Assembly (NCBI GenBank): GCA_015350385.1
Contig: WNKI01000002.1
Coordinates: 2,597,700 to 2,661,699, forward strand
DNA length: 64,000 nucleotides
Source: Aculops lycopersici
Lineage: Eukaryota > Arthropoda > Arachnida > Trombidiformes > Eriophyidae
Direction: 5' to 3'
The translations under genes were made by a program, and so were the position numbers. Below, one piece after another: positions 31,680-41,927 of the stretch; within the stretch, counting starts at the first letter, position 1; each line of letters begins with the position of its first letter. The notes beneath the pieces were generated by a model. That model was not told where the DNA came from. It saw nothing but the letters and a program-made list of their open reading frames with translations, and did not search any database.

Positions 31680-34600
31680 TCGCGAGCGAACTCTATTTGG
31701 CTGGCCCATTCGTCGCTCATCTGGTTGGTCTGATTGAACTCACTACTAGGGCTCCTACAACCACTACCGAGACTACTAATCGGGCTTCTGGACGTGACGC
31801 AAGCGAGTGGCTGGGTGGTTGGCGGCTTAGACCAGGCGGCGGCATCAGTGGCAGCAGCATGTGCTACTGATGCCTAGTATATGACTAGTATATGTGGATG
31901 ATATTTCGCCGGAAACTAAATTGAATTATAACCATCGGCCGAGCGAGCGGTAGTGAGGGTGGCCATTTTGAAGCAGTGCACCGAGAAACTGGCCAACTTG
32001 GCGGACTTCCACCGCCATTATCACCACTAGCAACAACAACGACAGTGACCTTGCCCAAGATGACCACTTCAACCATCGAGCTGCCGACTAAAATCTTAGC
32101 GAGGAGTAGTTTCTTTAAAACCAACCGATCGTCTTGGCGGTGGATTCTGATCGGAGCTGCTCCCCGTTGTCGCCGAAGTTCGATTCACTCGAGCTCTAAT
32201 CCTGACGTCCGCACTCTACCTCTACTTCCGGGCACCGTATAGCGGCGATATGAGATGCGAGTGGACGCGAGTGGCTTAATAATCGGCCGCGCCGCACTGT
32301 GTTGCCTTGTGTTATGTTTGTATTTTGCTTGGTTGCGTTGGCGTCATAGTCGTCGGTGGTTGTCGTCTCGCTCAAAGTGGTTGTGGTGAAAAATCATGTC
32401 GACGTCTGTGGTCCTCGGTGGTCGCGACGAGACGGGAGTTCTATGTTTGCTGTCCGGCCAAACGACCGACTAGATTGATGCGGCGAGCAGAGGAGAGCGG
32501 AGGAGAAAAGACGAAACGAAGAGGGACAAAAGTAGGCGCTCGGAAGCTCGAGCAAAGTAAACGTAAGGTGGAAAAAAGGAAGTGGAAGTGGCGAGGAGCA
32601 CGGGAAAAGGGTAACGCAATACGAGAGCGCTGACAAGCCGATCAAAAGTGCATTTTGTAACCGTAAACTTATGTCTATCGAGCGAGAAGTCGGCCACAAC
32701 ATGAAATTGGTGGCCACTCTTTCGTTGTATAGACTACAATAATCGACAAACACACATCTCATGTTCCTGCAGTTACATTCTCGAGTTTTCGGGAGAGGAA
32801 AAGAGAACCAGCACAAGAGGCTGCTTTGGTTTTTCTAAGGCCGACAGGAGTGCTGTGCAGTGCGGTGCGGTGCAATTGAAGTGCCATATTAGCCCACCCC
32901 TCGACCTCTTTGAAAGACGAGCGAAAAGCCGATGTCGCTTAACCTGAGAGCCAAGAGGCCAGCGGTTCAAACTTGAACCACTCGCCAATTTCGAGCAAGC
33001 CAAAAAATCGACAAATAAAAGAGCAGAAGCAAAATCTAACTCCCTCTTGACTTTCTCCACTTCCAACTTGAATTTCGTCGCGAATTGGTAATGGATGAAC
33101 CGGTAACACAACAACATCAACAACAACAAAAACAAAAACCACCTGCAAACTACATGAACTTGGGAAACATGAACTCGACTATCGGCACGATCGTCGTCGT
33201 CGTCGTCGTGTTACGTATGGAATTGCAAATAATTGAACTCACTCAACTCCTACAGCCATAACGGCGGTTTCGCGACGCTTGCAGCCATTGAGGAGCATGC
33301 GCAGCAAGCAGCAGTGAATGCTGGCCCCACGACTTCCGGTCAATCGCAACCAAGAGCCACTCTGTCTTTTTGTGGTCAAAAAAATAAAGGTCAAGACGAC
33401 AAGAGAAGCGAAGTAGAATTTTTCCGACAAAATTCAAAAATTATTGCATAACTTGTTCTCACTAAACTTCCGCTCGCGAGTCACGCTAGTTGCGAGTTGC
33501 AAATCAGTCTGTCAAACGTGTCAGTTCGGCTGAACATTTGGCTTGCTAGTTTTGGAACCAAACAAAAGCTTTAGCCAAATGGGTGCTTCCAAGCTGGAGG
33601 CAGCCGTCTATTGGGCCGGCTGAATTGGTTAGTGATCGATGATATTGCAACTTTTGGATGGCAAATCGAATTTCGCCAGAGCGCTTCCAACTCTCTCTCT
33701 CTCTCCCTCACTCGTCAAGCTAGCTTGCCAAAATCAGCCACTGGCGACGGTAGCGACAGGAGCTCAGGTGACAGGAGGCCAGGTAAGAAGCCAGTCCTAA
33801 AGCTCACCTGGCCGTCTAGTGGGACTCGATAAATTTTTCCACTGGAAAGATTTGAGCTTAAATCTATCTATCTTTTCCTCTATCTCTCCATCGAGAAGTC
33901 CACTATACAGCTTGTGGTGCTCGGATAAGAGCAAGCGTGACAACATTTATTATCAGTTTTAAGCCTCGAATCGGGAAACTTTTCCATTTCTAACCAACCA
34001 ACCAATCTACCGCCAGCTAGATCGTGTAGCGGCACAACTCGTCGTCGTCTATTGGCCAGTCGAGCACCTAAAACCGGAAGTAGCCGGCGATAAAGTGGCC
34101 GGCAAGTCTCCGAATCCTCTGAGAGCAAAAGATTTCGAGCCTTTCAAAGTAGGAGTGGCGACTGGACTAGAAGTTCGAAGTTGGATTTGGTTTAGTCCTC
34201 CAACTCGCAGCTACCGTTCACTGGGCACCACACTCACCGCGACTCCAACACCGACTACTGCTACCAACAACCAACGACTTTATAGTTGCGTATTAGATTA
34301 CACCTGTCGACATCATTAACGACAAGAGTACACTAGCGACCAACACTAATCTCGCAATTCTTCCATTGGGAACCATGAAACGCTATTATTGTCGCTTCGT
34401 TGTGTCGACTGGACTCTGTGTCGCTCTATCTAATACCCGCTTTTATTAGAGTGCAAATATTAATATACCCGCTGGCTAACCGGCGGCCAACTTGCATTGA
34501 CCGCCGAGTTGGCTGCAAAGAAAATGGCGAAGGTAGAAGGCGTGCGATTTTCGTGCGCTCTTACAATGATTGATACTATTGCCTGTCTATCCGTGGATGT

Positions 34601-35129
34601 TCTGGTGGTGCATTGCACCTTGCTTCCTCTTACGAACAGAGATTCTCTATCTCGGCTCCCTCCGCTAGAAAGCAGAGAAATCCAACCATTGGATTCGTGT
34701 ACATCTAACTATCCACGCGACCGTTCGGCTGCCGAAAGTCTAGTCCAGCACCAACTATGCAAGCTTCTGCATGAACCTGAATTATTTCCTCCAGCTCCCT
34801 CGTAGTCCCTCACAAATTTTTATTAGAAATCCAACTTGTGAGGGTTGTAATGATCCCATCGTATGTACATGTAGATTTGTTGTCGCGTTAAATTTAGATC
34901 TTGGCCTCCGGTGTCGCAGTCTGCTCTTTACTATTTCGAGGCGAGTGTTCGAACAAACGATGGGGATGGTTCTTAAACCTTTTGCTTTCTTGCCCAATGC
35001 ACGCTAAGGTTCTCCTCTCAAATAAAAAACACTCTGTTCCCTCCCAACCCATCGACAGGTAAACTAGATTCTGAATATACAAAAAGATTTCAAAATGTCA
35101 CTAAGTTTTGGAAGGTAGCAGCGGTTGTC

Positions 35130-36977
35130 TCACTTTTTTATTTGCTTCTCCTGCAACTCAGACTCCATTATCTCGTAGGCTTTAGTGCCGGGTTTCGCGT
35201 GGAAATTGTCGCTATACCGGCACTTGATTAATTCCAACACAACCTGACTAATTAGCGTGCCGACAACAAGTACCGTGAACACAATCCAAAGGCGCGCATA
35301 GGAATGGCCTTCAACAATGAGACCGCAAGCCAGACATCCGGTTCCGTTTCCAAGACCATCGGTGATTCCGCTGAACAGCGACTGCATGGTTGCCCTCAGC
35401 GAGGTTTTTATCATTTGCTCCTCCTTCTTCACCTGCTCCTCATTACCCGGCTGCCGCTCGCTAATTAATCCCAATCGTCTCAGTTCAGGTATGAAGTGAC
35501 GGCTTTCGTTGGCAAATTTGAGCGCAATGCTAGCCATAAGTGTCATGAAAATGCCATAGGAGACTCCATGGAAGAAGTCGCCAATTACGGCGCAATAGGG
35601 TGGGATCGCGGATATTTCATAGAAGCACAGGAAAAAGGTGAATCTTAATACCAGAATAAAGAAGCCAATGCTAATTAGCTTGCTGTGACTTATGAATGCC
35701 ATGAACATTGGCACTATGAGGAAGGCTAAAGTTTCAGTTGCGCCCTGAGCTATAAGTAGAGCGCCAGCGATTTGTGAAAAATTACACTGGCGTTCCTTGC
35801 AAAGATCAGGTAAACTTAGGAACACAAAGTTCATTGGCGACATAAAGAAACCAAAGAGCGAGTAGAAGACTAGATACTTAATTAACCTCTTATCCTCGCG
35901 AAGGATCATCTTGAGCAAAACCATTTGCAAACTCTCGCTCTTCTTCCTTTGGATCTCTTCGTCTTGAGCTCCAGTTGGAGTTGCATTAGAATCTCCGTTG
36001 CGCGCCTCCAAATCAACCACCTGTTTCCCATTCGAACCAATGATGGCGGGGACAAAACTCTCCTTTCGGTCAACCGAATCCTGACCAACGTTTTGGCTCC
36101 TCTTTATAATCAACCTCTCACTTGGCTCCTCCTGAGTCCAAAGATCCTTCAACACACCAATGTTGAGGAATCGGGTCACTGTGCCCCTGCGGCCGCCTCG
36201 CAGGGTTCCACACAAACTTCCGGGCACAGTGTTGTCAGAATTGTGCAAACTCCTCAAGGTCATGCGCCACGAAACTGAACCGGTTCTCGATTGATTCCCG
36301 CCAGCCAATTGAACCTCCTTCTCCTGGCCTTTCTCGTCCGCTGCTTCGCTTCCCATTATATCATTTGTCTCCTGGGCGCACATTTCAAAGTCCTCCTTTG
36401 GCCAGAGGGCAAGGAATAAAATCTCAACTATCAAACTCACATGGAGCAAAGCAAAACCGGCTACCATCTTTGGCAAATAGGGATTCTCGTTGATTTGACC
36501 CACTAGCCAACCGTAGATTCCCCAGCTAATTGTCCCTGTTAGCCGAATACGTCCATAAGGGGTGCCGGTTTTTTGCGATATATTCATGGTGAGCGCATCG
36601 CCCAGCGACCAGGCGACACCCAAACCACCGAATCCAATGTGTGCGCCCAACACTAAAACCAGCCAGGAGTAGCGCGGGTGTTGGAGGTAAAAGTCTGGAA
36701 AGAAGGGGATCACAATGAATGGAGTGTAGCCAATTATCAGGGTTAGCAGGGCCAATATAAGTGATAATTGGTACTTCTGGTACCTGTCGGCCATTGAGCA
36801 AAAGAGGGGCTTTATGATGATGGAGGCTAACGGGATGCTCATGAGGAAAGTTCCTATTTCCGCTGAGCTAGCATCTGAGTATTCCTTTATAAAAACGCCA
36901 AGCAGAACGCTGGTCCCGCTTAGGCCACTTGTTAGCAGGATATAATGTAGGTAAAATATAAAAGCTCCTCGTTTCAT
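35130..36977 (-). CDS. MFSD6-like major facilitator transporter, copy 1
   Basis: A 615-residue, intronless, 12-helix membrane protein of the MFS_1-like/MFSD6 group. Helix 1 starts KRGAFIFYLHYILLTSGLSG; the loop between helices 2 and 3 carries SMADRYQKYQ, matching the MFS signature G/A-DRY-x-R/K; a charged central loop separates the two six-helix halves; the second half has LRATMQSLFSGITDGLGNGT, typical of MFSD6. The substrate is unknown; vertebrate MFSD6 is poorly understood. The frame is open upstream to 37061, but the ATG at 36977 is the start that aligns with its two neighbours. It is the most diverged of a three-gene tandem array on this strand. Confidence 0.85.
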   Translation of the reverse strand: MKRGAFIFYLHYILLTSGLSGTSVLLGVFIKEYSDASSAEIGTFLMSIPLASIIIKPLFCSMADRYQKYQLSLILALLTLIIGYTPFIVIPFFPDFYLQHPRYSWLVLVLGAHIGFGGLGVAWSLGDALTMNISQKTGTPYGRIRLTGTISWGIYGWLVGQINENPYLPKMVAGFALLHVSLIVEILFLALWPKEDFEMCAQETNDIMGSEAADEKGQEKEVQLAGGNQSRTGSVSWRMTLRSLHNSDNTVPGSLCGTLRGGRRGTVTRFLNIGVLKDLWTQEEPSERLIIKRSQNVGQDSVDRKESFVPAIIGSNGKQVVDLEARNGDSNATPTGAQDEEIQRKKSESLQMVLLKMILREDKRLIKYLVFYSLFGFFMSPMNFVFLSLPDLCKERQCNFSQIAGALLIAQGATETLAFLIVPMFMAFISHSKLISIGFFILVLRFTFFLCFYEISAIPPYCAVIGDFFHGVSYGIFMTLMASIALKFANESRHFIPELRRLGLISERQPGNEEQVKKEEQMIKTSLRATMQSLFSGITDGLGNGTGCLACGLIVEGHSYARLWIVFTVLVVGTLISQVVLELIKCRYSDNFHAKPGTKAYEIMESELQEKQIKK

Positions 36978-37482
36978 CTTGGACTTTGCTAAGCTTTCTC
37001 TTTCTCTTCTTCTTGTTATTGATGTTGCTTTTGTTGTTGTTACTTTTCTCTCTTCAATCAACTTGCTGATTTCCTCCGATCAACTTGATCCTAGCGACAG
37101 CCACGGCAAACTCTGGCCACACGATGCTAGAAACAACCAATTTATCTACCGCCAATTGGACGACAAAACACGGTCGCTTGCTCATCGTTGTGATCGCTTT
37201 CTGTTGCTTGACGACAGACAGACTGAAATCAAATGGCCACGGCAACAACGATTACATAATGCGAATCTTATTATCTTATTATTTGGCAATGAACTAGTTC
37301 ACAGGTGTGACGATAGCTTAACAAGTGGTGATTTGAGCTTGTCGGAGGCTTCGAATTAAACTGTGCTCCACAAGTTGATCGGAATCCTCTCTAATTGTGC
37401 TTTCATACTTTGCATGTAAATTGCGAACAAAACAATATAAATGATACTTCTCGTTGGCGGTAACAAATTGATGAGTTGCGGG

Positions 37483-37957
37483 TAGGGCTGGAGAAAAAAG
37501 CCCGCCTATGACCCGCCGTGTTATTCTGATTTACAGTGCCTCTCAAAACTGGCCACGATCTTGATGAGATGAATAAACTTGCTGAATTATATTTAGAATA
37601 GGAACTTTTCTTATTTATTATTGCTTTTAACATTGAGCACGTTGTTTCTTCTTAAAGTTTATTAGACATCAATAATCAAGAATCAAGAATTCGTGGCCAG
37701 TTTTGAGAGGCACTGTACCATTGGATTAAGATAGCGGCATCATTTTTACCTGCAGTTACGCTCACAGAAATGTCGACATTTTGATATTTTCTCCGGGTAA
37801 CAGGTAGATTCACTCGGGTCATAACACGGCGGGTCATGGGCGAGCCTTTTTTCCCATTGAATCTGTGTTGAAAAAGACCCGGCCGTTCTTCCATGACTCG
37901 TAGAGCTTTTTGGAAAGAGCACTCACAGCTATGAGAAAGACCCGTGATGCAGCCCTA
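37483..37957. mobile_element. Non-autonomous hAT-like element (475 bp)
   Basis: It starts TAGGGCTG and ends CAGCCCTA. The flanking 8-mers are GTTGCGGG (37475-37482) and GTTGTGGG (37958-37965), a 7/8 target-site duplication of the length used by hAT transposons. Inside is a large imperfect inverted repeat: the left arm around 37501-37560 (containing GACCCGCCGTGTTAT and CAGTGCCTCTCAAAACTGGC) reappears in inverse orientation at about 37692-37725 and 37815-37860. No transposase coding is present. The terminal repeats are short, so the boundaries are less certain than for the element at 56157. Confidence 0.6.
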
Positions 37958-38127
37958 GTTGTGGGTCATATGACTAATTCTAGTTGACTATTAGTAGGTA
38001 GGTTAGTTATTTAACTAGTCTCTATCACTAAATGTGGTTGGTGATGATTTATTTTATACTTAGTTAAGTGAATATACAGTTTTACTCTCAAATCGACAGG
38101 TTCCTCATCATCGTCGTCGTCATTATG

Positions 38128-38226
38128 TTACGGTTACAGTTACGATTACGATTACGATTACGATTACGATTACGATTACGATTACGATTACGATTACGAT
38201 TACGATTACGATTACGATTACGATTT
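38128..38226. repeat. (TTACGA)n hexanucleotide array
   Basis: About 15 head-to-tail TTACGA units, with TTACGG and TTACAG variants at the left end. It lies between MFSD6-like copies 1 and 2. Confidence 0.95.
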
Positions 38227-38355
38227 TTACGTTGAAAAAGTGGATTGCGTTCATCATTTTCTCTTCTACTTTAGTCCAGTAAACGTTTGGGTAAACCGTG
38301 TAAACTTTCATACCTTCGTGTCACAAGTTTGTTGCCCTTTTTCTCTCTTATTATT

Positions 38356-40170
38356 CTACCGCTCCAATCGCTTCTGTAGTTCGCGCTCCTGCCTTTCGAA
38401 AGCCTTTTTACCTAACTTCGGTGTATAACAGTCGCTCATCTTGCACCTGGTTATCTCTAATGTGATTTGTGCAATTAGTGAGGCAATGGCCATACCGAAT
38501 AGCAAATACCACAGTTCGCGATAGGAGAAGGTGGTGGCAACTTGACCGCAAAGCAAACTGCCGGTGCCGGCGCCAAAACCGTCCAAGAATCCACTGAATA
38601 GAGATTGCATCGTGGCCCTAAGAGAGTTTTTGATACCCCTTTCCTCCTCCTCAACTTGAGCCTCGTTTCCAGCTTTGATCGCACTAATTAGCCCCAACTC
38701 GCGTATCTCCGGTATGAACAGTTTGCTCTCGTTTGCAAAGGAAAGCGCAATATCGGCTAGCAAACTGGTGTAGATTCCGTAAATCGTACCGTGAGCAAAG
38801 TCGCCGACAAAGACCCAACAGTAGGAGATGGAGGGATCGGAGTAAAATACAACATAAAATAGAAATCTGAGCACGATAAATGCGTAACATAGAGTGATCA
38901 GATAAGTGCGAGCAATGCGGATTGTGAACCACGGCATCACAAGGAATACAAAAGTTTCAACTGAGGCTTGGATGAGCAACATGTAGCCGGCCGTTTGCGA
39001 AAATTTGCAGTGGCGTTCGGCACAGACCTCAGGTATACTGAGGTACACAAAGTTAGTGGCGGCCATTAGGATACCAAATAGTGTATAGAAACACAGGTAC
39101 TTGATGAGTCGTTTGTCATGCCGCAAAATTAACTTCAAAAGAACCACCTGCACGTTGTCCTTTTTGGTTTCTTTGAAGTCTGATACAATCATGACTGGAG
39201 CCTGCGACGAGTTCACCTCTGTGTTCTCGCTCATCTCTTGTTTTCCCAACTCTGCATCAATCCACGACTTTCGATATGTTCCGTCTTGTTCCTTTGCCAT
39301 ATCATCAAACAATTCATCATCACCTGTTGTGCTTGCGATATTCTTCGCACAACCTGTATGTAAATCATCGTGAGCCCAAAATTTTTTCATTACGCTAGCA
39401 GTTTCGGCTGGACATCTTAATGAGCCACCCAAACTTCCCGGTGTTGAGTTGGCCATGCTCCAGGTTCTTGCTCGACCCGAAATTGAATCGACATGCGTTT
39501 CTTCCGGTTGTTTTGTCCTTGATGTTTTGTTTTTTCCACTTTCAACAATCTCATCCGTGGAATTATACATTTCAAAATCTTCCTTTGGCCAAAAAATCAA
39601 GAATAGAATCTCTAGAATAACACTAATATGGAGGATAATGAAACCTGGCACCATTCTTGGCAACGATGGATGCTCATTAACCTGACCAATCAAATATCCA
39701 TAGACTCCCCAGGTCACAGTACCAATCAACCTTATCCTAGAATAGGGAGTGCCTGTTTTCATTGATATATTCACGGTCAATGCGTCACCTAGCGACCAGG
39801 CAACACCTAGTCCCGCGTTTCCCACATGACAAGCTAATATCAACATATACCAAGAGCTACGCGGATGTTGAAGGTAGAATCCAGGGTAGAATGGGATCAC
39901 TATAAAAGGCGTGTAGCCTACAATCAACACTATCAAAGATAATATCAACGCCAACTGGTGCTTCTGGTACCTGTCGGCCATGGAGCAGAAGAGCGGCTTG
40001 ATGATGATGGAAACAAAGGGGAAGCTCATGAGGAGAATTCCGATTTCGGCGGAGCTTGCATCAGAGTAATTTTTGATGAAGACTCCCAAGAGGACACTGG
40101 TTCCACTAAGGCCACTCGTAAGTAGCGCATAATGGAGATAGAAGATGAACGCTCGCGAAATCTGGAACAT
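38356..40170 (-). CDS. MFSD6-like major facilitator transporter, copy 2
   Basis: A 604-residue intronless transporter starting MFQISRAFIFYLHYALLTSG, with SMADRYQKHQ in the helix 2-3 loop, a variable acidic central loop (about residues 215-330) and the MFSD6 block LRATMQSLFSGFLDGFGAGT in the C-terminal half. Its first 130 codons are about 98% identical at DNA level to copy 3 (386 bp, seven differences counted by eye), while the following codons are only about 70% identical. The ATG at 40170 is the first in frame. Substrate unknown. A decayed plus-strand gene lies just upstream (40798-41528). Confidence 0.85.
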   Translation of the reverse strand: MFQISRAFIFYLHYALLTSGLSGTSVLLGVFIKNYSDASSAEIGILLMSFPFVSIIIKPLFCSMADRYQKHQLALILSLIVLIVGYTPFIVIPFYPGFYLQHPRSSWYMLILACHVGNAGLGVAWSLGDALTVNISMKTGTPYSRIRLIGTVTWGVYGYLIGQVNEHPSLPRMVPGFIILHISVILEILFLIFWPKEDFEMYNSTDEIVESGKNKTSRTKQPEETHVDSISGRARTWSMANSTPGSLGGSLRCPAETASVMKKFWAHDDLHTGCAKNIASTTGDDELFDDMAKEQDGTYRKSWIDAELGKQEMSENTEVNSSQAPVMIVSDFKETKKDNVQVVLLKLILRHDKRLIKYLCFYTLFGILMAATNFVYLSIPEVCAERHCKFSQTAGYMLLIQASVETFVFLVMPWFTIRIARTYLITLCYAFIVLRFLFYVVFYSDPSISYCWVFVGDFAHGTIYGIYTSLLADIALSFANESKLFIPEIRELGLISAIKAGNEAQVEEEERGIKNSLRATMQSLFSGFLDGFGAGTGSLLCGQVATTFSYRELWYLLFGMAIASLIAQITLEITRCKMSDCYTPKLGKKAFERQERELQKRLER

Positions 40171-40797
40171 CTTGCTTCTGGTTTGGGCTCGAGTTTGGTT
40201 TTAGATTTGAAGTTTGGTCCGGCTCACCTCTCACTGATTGAGTTTTATTTCTTGTCCTATTCTTAATTTTGTGATGCTGCCACTCGGAACTTGCTATGTT
40301 GCCACTGGCCTGACAATGAGTTGTTTCTCTCTTCGCAGATTCTCGAAAAATATCTACATCTTCATCTAACTAGTTGCTTTTATATACTGAAGCCTCATCA
40401 GAATGCTCACTAGATGATGATATTATGCGGCTTATGTTAAAATCATGCCTTCAATCCAGCACGTTAGCAGTGATTTCCACTAAAATGGCTCTAACCTTGA
40501 ATCAGGCAGCTAGCGGACGACGGGTAAATTTACAAATCCCACTCTGACGGCACCATTTTGTTATAATTGTCACAGCACAAGTGACCAAAAAGCACAACGT
40601 AAACTTATGACAATTAAAGCAATAGACAAAACAATAGAATTGCACTAGGAGGTCCAAGAGGCCGATAGGTGAGCGCCACATAGGCGTCGCGGATTGACGA
40701 GACGCTGGCAAGTTGGTTGCACGGGCTATAAAGATGGTCGCACGGGCTATAAACTTGACTACTGATTAAGAATAACGCCGCCAACTAATACAATTAG
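40171..40797. promoter_or_regulatory. Upstream region of MFSD6-like copy 2
   Basis: No coding sequence seen. It should hold the copy 2 promoter and 5' UTR. A short direct repeat, GCACGGGCTATAAA-type, occurs twice around 40720-40755. Confidence 0.4.
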
Positions 40798-41528
40798 CAA
40801 GAAGCGGCACATGATGCTCTGAATCGATTACTCATGTCAGGTAAAAGGCCTCCTAGAGTTGAGAATCATATCAAACCATTTGTGGTTGGAAGAGTAACCT
40901 CCACTAAGCACTTGATTTAGACAACTCTTGCCCGACAAACCCTTCTAAATGAACGCGTTTGAAGCCCGGCCGACAAAGTGGAAGCGTTAGAGTAAGAGTA
41001 AATTGATCGTATCAATAGAATGAGGCAGTTGGACTAGAAAACAAACCGACAAGCCGACAAAGCATCTCACAAAAAGCTTGTCAATATTGAGATTAACTCA
41101 CGGTAACATGATGCCGTTCAAGTGCAATGCGCGACTTGCAAATCCAAGTGGCCACCGGAAGTTGTTTTCACGCGCCTAGGTCATGATGAAATTTGTACTT
41201 GCCTCACCCACTGCGTCTAAGGCCAGCATCTTGTTTGAACATCAAGTAAACAAAAGAACCGGCAGATTGGCTAGTAGCTCAAGGGGTAGAAACAAAAGAT
41301 TATCAATATTGTGCCTTGACTGTCAAGATTTTTATGCGAAATTGAATGCCATTATCACCACAATGATCAAGCCGGCTGCCGGCTAAAGATATTGAATCAG
41401 TGCACGACGCAAAATTTATTCCGTCAACCAAAGACTATGGTTCACAGATTAAGCATCGTAAACTCGGAAGAATATTAACTTTTACCGGGCACCCAACAAC
41501 GGTTAGCAACAACGGATCCACTTGCTGA
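40798..41528 (+). pseudogene. Decayed gene copy A: coiled-coil and Cys-rich protein of unknown family
   Basis: One frame shows QEAAHDALNRLLMSGKRPPR, then further protein-like blocks (QTLLNERV, SPADKVEALE, IDRINRMRQLD, KTNRQADKASHKKLVNIEIN) separated by TAG/TAA/TGA stops, and a possible zinc-binding block: VQCATCKSKWPPEVVFTRLG followed by HDEICTCLTHCV. After a frameshift come ILCLDCQDFYAKLNAI and IESVHDAKFIPSTKDYGSQI before a final stop. Many breaks are at codons one C-to-T change from Gln. A second remnant with matching blocks lies at 44706-45319. Parent gene not recognised. Confidence 0.5.
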
Positions 41529-41927
41529 TAATGGATCGGCCAGGTCAATGGTCTAACTCTGGTCTAGTGAACGGGCAGGCTGGCTAGATGGTATTATTAT
41601 TTTATTAGTGAGTCACGGCAATTATTTTATTTCTACTGCACAAGGGGTGAATACACCGTTTTACTATTATCTAACAAGTTGACACCGTAGTTGGTGTCGT
41701 CGTCGTTACGTTTCATTTCACATAGAGAATCCCAGATGATTTTGCTATTATTGCTTTTGATGATTGCTGAAAAATGTAGGTACAGTGTGTCCAAATTCTA
41801 ACCGGCCCGATCTTTTACTTCCTCGCTTCCCCAACTATAGCAACAGTGCACTGGTATCCATTCACTACAGTCAAAAAAGCGAATTTTATCGGTTAGATTT
41901 TGGACAGACTGTAGGTGAAATACATTC
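41529..41927. other. 3' flank of MFSD6-like copy 3
   Basis: Non-coding sequence between decayed copy A and the stop codon of MFSD6-like copy 3. Nothing else is seen. Confidence 0.5.

Larger units (their letters stand above)
30010..35129. other. 5.1 kb gene-free region with hairpins and a GA tract
   Basis: No supportable coding sequence on either strand. The left end is the 3' UTR of the SLC7A9-like gene. It contains (GA)n at about 30120-30168, a run of GTGATA-like units at 30547-30570 complementary to TATCAC units at 28347-28367, a 10-bp hairpin at 30490-30517, a 12-bp hairpin at 31312-31342, a perfect 40-bp palindrome at 31640-31679 and many GCTAGC-containing words (for example CAAGCTAGCTTG near 33717). 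The open frames seen are short, repeat-driven or antisense to each other. A non-coding RNA gene cannot be excluded. Confidence 0.5.
36978..38355. other. Intergenic region between MFSD6-like copies 1 and 2
   Basis: No gene is supportable. It holds the copy 1 promoter, a hAT-like non-autonomous element at 37483-37957, a TTACGA hexamer array at about 38128-38226 and the copy 2 3' flank. Confidence 0.55.

Noticed and set aside
32307..33148. Overlapping frames of 108-140 codons on both strands
   Set aside because: No motif, no membrane or signal pattern that persists, and composition-driven Arg/Lys-rich text opposite Ser/Leu-rich text.
35130..37061. Longer N terminus for MFSD6-like copy 1 (start at 37061), and likewise for copy 3 (43940)
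   Set aside because: The extra residues are Arg/Lys-rich, differ between copies and precede the ATG shared by all three paralogues.
38128..38226. TTACGA array as a telomere
   Set aside because: Internal position between genes on both sides and a unit different from the arthropod TTAGG repeat.
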